NCBI GenBank assembly: GCA_964035545.1
Contig: OZ037770.1
Location: 5,809,662-5,873,661 of the forward strand
Direction: 5' to 3'
DNA from: Bugula neritina
Lineage: Eukaryota > Bryozoa > Gymnolaemata > Cheilostomatida > Bugulidae
DNA: 64,000 nt
Shown: positions 43,158 to 64,000 of the stretch, one piece after another
Layout: every line of letters starts with the position of its first letter
Position numbering within the stretch: position 1 is the first letter of the stretch
Notes under the pieces: model-generated
The model's input: only the letters and a program-made list of their open reading frames with translations
The model's database searches: none
What the model was told of the DNA's origin: nothing
Program-made: the position numbers and the translations under genes

Positions 43158-43571
43158 GCCATTTTACTTTATTTAGTACACATCAGCAGATTATGATCAA
43201 ACATTTTAAAGTTTGCTCAAAATTCATGAAAACTTACTATATGGGGTAATAGACTTTGCTGATTCTATCTATGTATAACAAAAATAACTGGGAAGAGGTC
43301 CTGCAACATTTAACCGCGGCGTCATTGTCATACGAGCTACATATATATTTGTGAATCATTACGGCCTATATAATATCTCAATGTAATAATAAATTAGGAA
43401 AAGACATAGAAAATCATGCATAACTGGAAAAGCCTTAATTATTCAGAGTTTTATTTGTTAAAATTTTAATAGTTTGAGGCAAAAATCTATAAACAATAGC
43501 AGCTAAATTGTAAAAAATCGCCAAAAGCTAGAGTCATCGAGTGTACACTGAATTAACTAAAATGATCCACT
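43158..43571. mobile_element. Foldback MITE (family R4), copy 2
   Basis: Ends 'gggccattttactttatttagtacac' and the complement of 'gtgtacactgaattaactaaaatgatcc' match the R4 termini at 40020-40447; the right arm resembles that copy further inward. It is inserted just behind the cysteine-rich segment of the surrounding pseudogene. Confidence 0.65.
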
Positions 43572-44029
43572 TCATAATACTGTCTGGTGTAAGCACAACA
43601 TCATTTCCTACTTTTTTTGAGAGAAGAGATTTTATTAGATCCCCTTTCACCTACCAATGTTCTAGTGGGTTTAATGCCAAAGTTTCATATGGCTACCTGG
43701 AGGTGTGCTCTGGTGACATTGTCCAATAGCTTCATCTGTAGGAGGCAAAGTACATAAGTTAAAGGCACATCGCAAATAGCATTGCTGACCTTGGTTTCCC
43801 AAGTCTTTTGTCTTGTAGATGTCATGAAGGAGCACTTTGCATAATTGTAGCAACATAGCATAAACTTGGTAGCTTGTATGAATAGTCATCCTGAAAAAAA
43901 GCACTAGTGTCACCAAATCACACTTTTCTTCTACCAAGACATTTTGTATGACTCCCTTTCCAATATTTTACATTGTTGCTCCTGAGAGGCCATGGGAAAG
44001 CAGCAAATTGTTCATTATAGGACCTTGTC

Positions 44030-44310
44030 TCGGACTTTCTCACCTAGTATGCTGTGGTCCAGGATGAGTAGCGGTTTTGCAGGGCACCAAGTGCTATCAG
44101 AGAGTGTCATCTGATTCTATTGTCAACATCTTCATCTGAGAAGCCACATTTCAGTATGCCATCCTCCACTGTATCCATTAACCTTTTTTTGGCCCCTCTC
44201 TTCCTCTTTCTCTATATCTTCATCTCAGCCACCATTATAATACCTTCCTCCCTATCTCTTCTGCGCACATGTCCATACCATTGAGGAGGTCTCCTTCTCA
44301 TGTCTATTGC
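44030..44310 (-). pseudogene. LINE C-terminal fragment
   Basis: The minus strand reads RRRPPQWYGHVRRRDREEG, then after a stop RKRKRGAKKRLMDTVEDGIL, the RWYGH and RGRPKKRWMD-type C-terminus of many non-LTR reverse transcriptases. It differs from the LINEs at 39570-41620 and 46079-47400 and carries stops. Confidence 0.75.
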
Positions 44311-45080
44311 GATGGCTTCTATTTTGGCCTCCTCCCTTATATTATCATTTGTTACATGGTCTTCCCAATTTATATTGTAAATATGTCAAAGCATCCACAT
44401 CTCAGTTGCACTCATCTGCTTCAATATTGACAAGAGCAACTGGGTGGCATCATTCTTTGAGTGGGTCATTGCAGAGTTCAATCTTCCGTTTGACAGACTC
44501 CCTGTCCTTTGAATCAGATTGGATTCTTGATTGCATCTCATCATTATGAGTAGTGAAAGCATTTATTTCAGACTCATCCCTCATGTCACTGAGGCCTTAC
44601 TGTATCTTGTTGCATGCAAAAGTGCTGTACACCCACACCTTGAGAGTTTCAGATTTAGTGGTGATGCCAATGATTCCCCCTTGCTGTGACCAAATCTCAC
44701 GAAAGTCACCTCAATGGTCATGTCCGAGCAGATGCCGTCGAGCTGGCCGCGTTTATGATGCATTGTGTGGTTACCAGCCGTGAATTCAATCCTCACATCT
44801 TGGGGCATGACCTCCATGCTGTGCAGATAGCGCATTTCCTCTTCCATTGCTAGGTGTAAGGCTCAGTCTCCTTCTTTAACAGCTATGATGTGGGTGTTGA
44901 TGATAAAAATTGGTCCAATAAAGCACATGACCCACAGTTTTGCTGTTATTGAGCTCTCTGCAATCTTAATCAACATCTTTTCAAGGTCTTTCATGCTAGT
45001 GATTACACTTTCATCCAGAGTAGCTTTAACAGTTCTTCCACCAATATTCTCAAACCTCGTACATTCTGGGGAAACTTTTT

Positions 45081-45880
45081 CTATTTAGCATTTTAGAGAA
45101 ACCACCAAAAGTAGAATTAACTATTTCTACCAAATCACTTTTAGCTATTAGTGTTCCAGTGCACCCAACATAGGTCATTAAAAAGGGAGAAATTAATAGT
45201 AAACGTTAATGAAAGGAGATTGGTATGAAAAAGGTAGGAAACCACTGTTCTAATAGATGTATTACTTCCCCCAGCATGAAATACATTTTCATTCATAAAA
45301 AACTGTTTACAAATGCTTTTAGAGAAAAAGTCGAATGTGCTGATTGTAGAAATAATTTTGAAAGCAAAAATGTCAGATAAATGATGCTTCAATAATAAAG
45401 CAATCAAATTATGTTAAGAAGCCATGGTGCTGTGTTATTAAGGTTGTTGACCCCTTTTTATAACTTTAAAAAACATAGCTAAAGTTTTAAAACTGAAAAT
45501 AACCATTAAGTTGGCAGCTCAACAAACCTTTTTGATAGGCATGCTAGTTTGAAATAAATTGCTATTTAGCTCATATGGCAATGACGTTGCATTTTAAGTT
45601 TGCAGAACCTCTTTCAGCTTTATTTGGTGGACATATTTGTAATCAGCATATAAAATCACACCATATAGTAAATTTTCATGAAGTTAGAACAAACTGATGC
45701 AGAGATGCAAGGAAATTATAAACACGGCAAGGCTAAAATGAATGATTAAGGCTTAGCTTAGTTACCCTTGGGTATCATTTGCCTATTACTCAATAATGCA
45801 CATGATAAAGGCACATGCATCTTCATTATATTAATTTCTAAAGATTTCAAAGCATTGGAACCTTAAATTTAGCCCCAATG
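45081..45880. other. Unassigned sequence between element remnants
   Basis: AT-rich, probably old repeat material; no motif recognised in the frame at 45141-45407 (-). Confidence 0.3.
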
Positions 45881-45889
45881 GGTAGGTAC

Positions 45890-46078
45890 ATTTGAATTAG
45901 AAAAAATCGTTTGGTGCCTGGCAGCCATTTTGAATTTCTCAAAATGCTCAAGGGTAAGAAGTCCACACCCACCTGGAAACATTTACCTAGACCCTATATT
46001 TGAATAATCAGGAGAGAAAAAAACTTTATCCGGGGTTGCGAACCTAAGTCAAAAATTGGCATTTTTCTGCCAGACTAT
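45890..46078 (+). repeat. Interspersed repeat R1, copy 3 (truncated), inserted in a LINE
   Basis: Matches the 3' half of R1 copy 1 (about 280-440) and ends at the same 'ctgccagactatt'. The LINE reading frame starts immediately beyond the junction. Confidence 0.8.
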
Positions 46079-47400
46079 TAGCTTTATAATTTCTCTCAAG
46101 TGCCTCATCATATATGAATTTAGCTTCTTGACTTGTATCATGTAAGCTGTCCATGTTTCGGCCCCACACAGCAAAGTAGGTAAGACTATTGCCTTGTATA
46201 CTTGGCATTTCACTCGAAGGGACACATGGTGGTTGTGCCACAGTCTTCCTCTCAGTTTCCCATAAGCTGCACTAGCATTTCCCATCCTAAAGGTCAGCGG
46301 CCAAGATATATAAAGTTTTCGCCTGCGCTAGAACTTCATCAAATATACTATAATAAATTGACCAGAAAGCTGTACTACATGTTGGTTCTTAACTGGATAG
46401 AAAAGGCACTCTGTCTTTTTAATATTTATTTTTAGGCTGAACTGTTTAGCAGCTATAAGGAGAATCTATCTACTAGCCGCTGTATACTCTCCACATCATG
46501 AGCTACCATGCAGAGCACTGTCGTCAGCAAATAGCATTTCTCTTACGAATTTCTGAGATATTTTCGTTTTTGCTTTAAATTGAGCTACATTGAAAAGGGC
46601 TGCATTTTATCTTGTTTGCATCGATACTCAATATTTAAGCTGTCCTTAAAGGCAACCTCCAGCATGGCTGACAGATAAAGAGAAAAGAGAGTAGGTGCTA
46701 GAATACACCTTTGTTTAACACCGTTTGTCACTGCAAACTCTTCAGATTGATCATTTCCATATAATTGTGTCACGGAAGCTTGCATACCACTATGTAGAAA
46801 TTTGATAATGTCCACAAATTTGGCAGGGAATCCAAACCTAGCGAGAACCTCTCAGAAGCCATCTCTTGATACAGATATGTTAAAGGCTTTAGTCAAGTTA
46901 ATGAACAAAGCGTAAAGCGGCATGTTTTGCTCTATACACTTTTCCTGGGTACATTTACCACGCCTGAAGCCACCCTGAGACTCTGATAGCACAACCGGAG
47001 CAATATGCATGTGAATCCTGTTTAGCAGAATTCGTGAGAGTATCTTCCCAGCAGTTGATAGTAAGGATATTTCTCTGCAGTTTCCACAATCTCTTCAGCT
47101 GCCTTTCTTGAATATTAAAATGACGCTAGCATCTTGATGTGCCCGTTCTTCTCTCCAGAAAGAACCAGCTGGTGTAGCTTAGACACATTTCTGATCCTTC
47201 ATGTTTCCATATTTATGATGGAATTCTACACTTGCCAGGTGCTTGAACTTCACTTGTAGCGTCAATCGCATCTATTACTTTCCTCGAGTCTGAAGGTTTA
47301 AAGAAAGCGTATACCTCCGGTATTTTTTTTATACCGATCGCAGTCCTTACATCCAGAGTACCAGGTATATTCAGGAGTTGACCAAGGTGGTCAGCAAATC
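46079..47400 (-). pseudogene. Decayed LINE reverse transcriptase, bounded by two insertions
   Basis: Minus-strand order from about 47380: the finger/palm region with frameshifts, DIIKFLHSGMQASVTQL, EEFAVTNGVKQRCILAPTLF (the NGVKQGCxLAPxLF block, G to R), LYLSAMLEVAF, then ASAAYGKLRGRLWHNHHVS, YKAIVLPTLLCGAETWT and MMRHLREI. This is a second LINE type, unlike the one at 39570-41620. It is cut by R1 copy 3 at 46078 and by a hAT-like MITE near 47405; several stops are present. Confidence 0.85.
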
Positions 47401-47404
47401 TGAA

Positions 47405-47909
47405 TGAGTGTAATTAATTAATGTAATGAATAGAATTAATTACAATTACAATTACATGATAATTTGTCAATTACAATAAAAATTATAATTGCAGTTGAAA
47501 TAAATGTGATGAATTACAATTACAATTGCTTTTGTTGTCACAGGAAACAAATAAAAGATATATAATCTCACTTCTGGGGTTCAACTACCCAGGTCAATTT
47601 TGACAACGGAAGACCTTCTTTGTTCTCAACAGTAACGAATAAGGTGATAAATACAACATTAAATTAATTTGAACTTTTTATTAAACAGCAGGCAAGGCAA
47701 GAAAATATGAATTCTATAAAATTTAAAAATTTGAAATAATTGTTATGTAATTATAAAGTAATTGTAAAATGCAATTAGCATAGCAAAGTAATTAATTACA
47801 ATTACATTTGTATACATCAATTACAAATTAAATTCAATTACTTGAAAAAATGGATTTAGTTACAACCAATTACCAATTACAATTGCAAACTACAATTACC
47901 CCAACCCTG
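47405..47909 (-). mobile_element. hAT-like MITE, copy 2 (inverted)
   Basis: Reverse-complement relative of 4132-4555: the taattac-rich subterminal parts and the internal 'gagaacaaag' region match. Its right end 'ccaaccctg' stops at 47909 against a (TA)n tract, which hides any target duplication. The left end is diverged. Confidence 0.75.
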
Positions 47910-47910
47910 A

Positions 47911-48410
<500 letters not shown>

Positions 48411-48487
48411 TTCTTTATTGGTTTTATCTTTGAGATTAAAATGTGAACTTAAGGGGGTTCCTTTAAATAAAATCCGGGCAGTGAGTT

Positions 48488-59608
<11,121 letters not shown>

Positions 59609-59609
59609 T

Positions 59610-61528
59610 CTTCAAATAGCAATTTGCTCCTGGTACACATGACACATCAGTAACTGGAACGCGGCAGTATTCTTTCATCAGATGTATACGAGAACATAAC
59701 TCAATAAAATATATTCTACATCTGCAGACTGGATAAAGGAATATAGTGATAAAGAAATGCTCACTTCAAAACGCGAAGTGAAACAGAATAAATTTGACAT
59801 CATTTTCTGCCTTAAAAAGTTAGGTTTAAGTGTAGTACCGCAAGTGGCGTGACATGCCAGAAATCACTTTTAGCTTAAAAACTGGATGTCATGAGCAGGA
59901 TTTTCATGCGTCTAGCATGCTGAACGAGTTCAGCGGCAAGCTGGTGTGTGTTTGATCTAATTGGCTTACTATCATTTAGCGAGCACATTTCTTTTATTTC
60001 AATTCACGCTTAGCTTTTAGCGAACTGAATTAAAACAGTTTCATATAATTTGCATTTCGCTTTTATAATATCTAATCTAATCGAATCATTTTGCCGATAA
60101 CGTAATTTTAAAAACAAATGTCTGTAGGCAAGCATGCAGTAAAGTTTACGCTAACATCATTGGCTAATAAATTTTTGCACTCTCGACACACGCACTGTGT
60201 GTGGCAGGTCACTAGCGTGTATTCTTGCACGTCGCGAACGTGTAAAAACGTGTCGCGTGGCCCTACACTAATAGTTTTCCAACTGCCACATATTTCCAGT
60301 ATTTAACATTAAGATACTCTATACTCTATATGATAGTTATACTGTTCACAAATTATTTTGTCAGTTTGGTTTAGCTATTATTATATATAACTAAATTATA
60401 CTATATGAAACTAATGTGATATGAAAGTTAAATTATATGGCAGCTACACAATATGAACGTCATACTATAATACGATAGTTCTGCCATATCATTTCCTAAA
60501 TTGACTCTTCAGCTGGTTTAGTTATTTTAGTATTTCTAATATTTGTAAAGCTGATAGCAGTTATCATAGTATGTTGGTTTAAGTACGAATATAAAGCTAA
60601 TTTAGCTGCCAATTATCATTTAGCACAAACATATTAAGTTGAAACTTACTTACCTGAAGAAGTGCAAGGCATCAATTTCCAATTAGTAGATGATAGTTAC
60701 AAGTTAGCAGGTACAAGTTGGTATTTGCTACTTAGTAGTTAGTGGTTGTTAATTACTAGTTAGTAGCTTTTATTTATTAGCTGGTAATCGTACTGCGCTG
60801 TTTGTACTACTACAGAATGCTTCAAGCCGAGCTATCGCCAAGATGCATTTGACTCTAATTTTACTATAGTACCATTCAGCGCCAACAAAGGAAATCATAG
60901 TTGATCAATACATTTACTGAATGCACAGTGTAACACAAATGAGCATTGTCATTTCCAGTGTACATTTAGTATTGTTCAAATTCTTTAACAAAGGCCTTTC
61001 TGAGAGAACAAACAATTTGCAAAAATTGTGTTTTCTGTGAATAGATTATGAAGGAACTTAAACTCATTCAATCAAATGGACTAATTTATTATAAGGCTGA
61101 TTTTTTCATTTATACAGTTGTGATGGAAACATCAATGTGAGTTAAAGCAGCATCCAGCTAGCTGAAAGTGCATGAGGATAATGCAACTATAACACTTAAT
61201 GGATTGCTCCCATCTTTTGTGCCATATTATCAATACTCACTATAGCACACTCCCACTAGCACACTCCCACTAGCATACACTCCCAGCAAAGTGATGTACC
61301 AAAGGTTGCCTCAATAAAACATTATATCCACCATTATCCATACGATTTATCAAAGGGTACATGGCTCAAAGTACTACTTATTTACAGAGAACAACTATAC
61401 GTAAAAAATTGATCCAGTTTCAAAAACCTATGCGCCTTTGTTACATGTTGGCACAAAAAGTCATCATGATAAAAATAAATATACTTAGACTCAGAGAAAT
61501 TATATCTAATAGTTGGAAGAAAGAGGAT
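59610..61528. other. 5' flank of the LRR gene
   Basis: A minus-strand exon-like end 'gatgccttgcacttcttcag' with a gtaagtaag donor at 60654-60653 could be its untranslated first exon. The rest is AT-rich with a 'tagtta/agtta' word cluster at 60690-60790. The plus-strand frame at 60118-60306 has no support. Confidence 0.35.
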
Positions 61529-61561
61529 ATATATATATATATGTGTGTGTGTGTATATATA

Positions 61562-61650
<89 letters not shown>
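61529..61650. repeat. (TA)n microsatellite left of element R5 copy 2
   Basis: TA array with one TGTGTG segment; it ends directly at the element's terminal inverted repeat. Confidence 0.95.
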
Positions 61651-61654
<4 letters not shown>

Positions 61655-63360
61655 ATGTAGTGGTACCCATACGGTCCCATACGCCGTATGGCCTAGAAGA
61701 AAATAGACTGTTCTAGGCCATACACCCGTATGGGCATAATATTTTTGAAAGATGATTAGTGCACAGGATAGTTTGGGCATCCTCACTGAGAATATCATAA
61801 ATTTCGCTCACAATCTAGTTTAAGTTCTTGTTATGTTGATGCTATGTGGGTGGCATGCGTGTTGCCTACTTGTGATTGTTTAGGCTGAGATTACACTATG
61901 AATAATAAGAGCTATTAACATTCTGTCTTCTTATCTTTACGTGTTAACTGAAGCGCAAAGTGCTGCGCATTGGTGATTGCTAAGGAAAAAATATTTCATT
62001 TCAGTGTGTAAATCACTAATTTGTAGAAAATCTATGAAGGCTATTGAAAGGATCAAAAAATTTGCTATGCATAAATTTCTCAGGTTTCCGACAGTGTTTG
62101 TTCTATTCCAATACCATACTTTCCTGCTGAGATATTTGGCAGATTTTGAAAAATAAACTTTCAGATAAAATTGGCCAAAATGAGTAGTTTTTTGTCTATA
62201 ACTTTGCAAAAAGATATTGAAAACTCGAAAAAGCAGGTGCTCTGAAGAACACGAAGATCTACAACATAGTTTTTAAATTTTTGTTCTAGCACAATTAGGC
62301 AGTGACAGCTAGAAGGTTGCCCATATCTATCTTGTGTGGACTTGTATTTTGTCAATAAGCAATAGAATTTTGAAAAACCAACATGAAATCCAGAAATAAA
62401 ATCAAAATGTCTTCAAGAAACAGTACCAGTTATGTAGGTGAGGTTAACGAAAATTTATCACTGAGGTCTACAGGTACTATGTCCACATTTTGCTCAAAAC
62501 CTAGTGTTATTGCATGTTAATTATCAATGCAATGAGGTTTTGCAAAACTGTACACCACCATAAGTAACCGTTTATGTTTGATTGTACTAACTAACATCTG
62601 GCTTTATATTTAATTATCTTCTAGGTTAACACATATTAAACCTGTCAATTTTTTTCGTTTGGGGTATGTTTCCTTGATGTGTCTAGTGAAAGTTCAGGGG
62701 TTTTATTTTAAAACCAAGTTAACATACTCTTCTTGGGTGTGCTTTATTGTGTTTTAGAAAGTGTGGTGGTATCTCCTTATGGATTGGACTCCAATAAACT
62801 CCAATTAGGTTTTTAACCAATTTATGCTTGCCAATGAGTTATCAATTCAAATTGCTCTTTATAAATAACCAACACACATTTTCTGATTTGCCATCTGCCT
62901 CTCTTCTGATCTAGTATTCTTTTTCTGGGCACGTCAGTTTATTAGTTATTAATAAAATAATCAGGTTGCATTTGGAGAGCACTTGTTACCTGCCTCTATC
63001 CTTCCATCTTTTTGAGATCTTCAGCAATTTTTCTGTACAGTTTGGACTTGGTGCATGTCAGAACCAACCTAACTGCAGTTGAGTAAGACTTTACCTTTAA
63101 AATTACAGTCAACAAGTATGGGACAATACTGAATATTTATATAGTTTGCAGCAATGCCCAGTCGTCATGTAGCTGGTATGGTATGAAAATAATAGTGAGG
63201 TACGTGCACATTTCAACACAGATTTTTTCAGAAGAATTAAAATTCACAATGGCTTTAAATTGCATAAATTTGCATCAGAAGAGCTCTGAGGGCTTCGGCG
63301 GGGCCCCCTGGACCCCCGGCTTGAGAGTATGGCCTAGAATATTTTTACCACTACATTCCT
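61651..63360 (+). mobile_element. Composite element R5, copy 2 (complete), with nested R3 relative
   Basis: Terminal inverted repeats agggatgtagtggta / taccactacattcct have one mismatch. TA-repeat sequence flanks both sides, consistent with an 8-bp TATATATA target duplication that cannot be proved. A diverged R3-type MITE (61762-62336) lies inside, also present in copy 1, so the nesting predates the last mobilisation. No transposase frame. Confidence 0.85.
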
Positions 63361-63420
63361 GTATATATATATATTTGGTACTAATATAATTTTGGATATA
63401 AAAATAGACTTAAATCTTCA

Positions 63421-63478
63421 TATTATCGACTACAATATTGTTTCACGTAGTGAGAGCTACGATCATCAGGTCGTTGTG
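63421..63478 (-). ncRNA. Candidate hammerhead ribozyme behind a Penelope-like element
   Basis: On the minus strand: cgac, then ctgatga, hairpin cgtag-ctctca-ctacg, gaaa, the self-complementary acaatattgt, then agtcg. The CUGAUGA and GAAA cores, stem II and a 4-bp stem I (cgac/gtcg) are in hammerhead order; stem III is short and palindromic. Positions 10.1/11.1 are a U-U mismatch. It lies 170 bases past the stop of the Penelope-like frame, where such ribozymes are known in this class. Confidence 0.6.
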
Positions 63479-63648
63479 CGTACGCTTGAGTGATTTTGTT
63501 TTGAAATTAGTATTGTTAGTGTATTACTACGCTGGAATGTTTCAACTAGCGTCTGTTAAGTGCGCAAGTAAAAATTTGCGTTTATGTCTACACGTGGTGG
63601 AAAGCTCTTTTCGTTTGTTGAGGGAAGATAATTCCGGTTGTTTTAAAA

Positions 63649-64000
63649 TTATATACTTCTCTTCTCATGGTTGCATAAGTTACATCTGTTGGTTAGGTTT
63701 GAGTACGATTTGCATATTTTTAAAATATTCCATTTTAAGCTGAATTTCGTGTTGTTGTCTTTTAAATTCCAGATGTGTCTGCTGAGTTGCGTGCTGTTGG
63801 CTTTATTTGCATGTAGGAAAGAGGCTTTGTGGTTATTGAATATGGTTTTGAAGGTAGTCGAACAGAGTCCTATGTATGAATGGCTGGAATTATTGTCATG
63901 TCTTATTACAGTTGCTTGGTATATTACGTCTTTGTATAAGCATTTACCATTCAATGGACAGTGGGAAGGTTGTTTGCAGTCACATTGTGTGTCATTTAGT
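63649..64000 (-). pseudogene. Penelope-like element, C-terminal GIY-YIG part (runs off the window)
   Basis: The frame continues to the window edge (CDCKQPSHCPLNGKC, then VIYQATV, SYIGLCSTTFKTIFNNHK, LSRHIWNLKDN, CNLCNHEKRSI, stop). The CxC...C...C segment before a YIG strand, the 'FNNHK' and 'LSRHIW' words and the terminal CNLC are typical of the GIY-YIG endonuclease of Penelope-like reverse transcriptases. A GIY-YIG element normally has an Arg in the KTRFNNHK word; here it is Ile, so the copy may be inactive. The reverse transcriptase itself would be outside the window. The plus-strand frame at 63438-63743 is a shadow. Confidence 0.85.

Larger units (their letters stand above)
43016..45080 (-). 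pseudogene. Degenerate transposon-type protein with Cys-rich C-terminus
   Basis: Minus-strand pieces, in order: SMEVMPQDVRIEFTAGNHTM followed by HHKRGQLDGICSDMTIEVTF (within 44581-44847), CTLPPTDEAIGQ (43671-43760), and KCSCGSQQSCKI, CTEFCPCEAATGVCCN (43016-43140). The mix resembles uncharacterised mobile-element-associated proteins of invertebrates that end in a CXC-like cysteine-rich segment; I recognise the style but not a named family. Stops and frameshifts occur throughout, and a foldback element (43158-43571) and a LINE scrap (44030-44310) intervene. Confidence 0.45.

Noticed and set aside
60118..60306. Plus-strand 62-residue frame with cysteines
   Set aside because: No signal peptide, no splice sites and no recognisable cysteine pattern; consistent with chance.

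Overview
The window is AT-rich eukaryotic DNA: genes are split by GT-AG introns with stop codons in every frame between exons, mobile-element remnants are dense, and there are at least a dozen (TA)n microsatellites. The gene content (a C-type lectin, small knottin-type secreted peptides, an MS4A-like four-pass membrane protein, an intracellular leucine-rich-repeat protein) and the elements (LINEs, a Penelope-like element, mariner, hAT-like MITEs) point to an invertebrate animal. A mollusc or other lophotrochozoan is my guess, not something the sequence proves. There are no operons, rRNAs or CRISPR arrays.

Layout. 911-1930 (+) is a complete three-exon secreted C-type lectin. 2978-5470 is a repeat block in which two arrays of the same 17-bp minisatellite flank an interspersed repeat that itself carries a hAT-like MITE. 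5772-24459 is the most interesting stretch. It holds five paralogous four-exon genes (A-D on minus, E on plus), each with a signal peptide, a short propeptide and a six-cysteine C-C-CC-C-C inhibitor-cystine-knot domain split between exons 3 and 4. Their introns hold a mariner, two other repeats and two perfect palindromes. 25498-30607 contains the 5' exons of two more small secreted-peptide genes whose 3' ends I could not settle. 32557-37351 (+) is an MS4A/CD20-like tetraspanning protein in six exons. 38366-48668 is a mobile-element graveyard: a 755-bp MITE between (TA)n tracts, three LINE fragments, foldback elements inserted in other elements, a decayed transposon-type protein with a cysteine-rich C-terminus, and an inverted repeat with hammerhead-ribozyme-like cores. 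50356-59608 (-) is a leucine-rich-repeat gene built of interchangeable 144-bp exons, one of them eroded by a (TA)n expansion. 61529-63360 is a composite MITE. 63421-64000 (-) is the 3' part of a Penelope-like element with a hammerhead-like motif behind its GIY-YIG domain.

The knottin-type genes share intron phases (1, 2, 1) and nearly fixed exon lengths, so they arose by tandem duplication. Their promoters and introns have since been reworked by element insertions. All gene models were built by eye from signal peptides, splice consensus, phase agreement and paralogue comparison; no transcript or database evidence was available.
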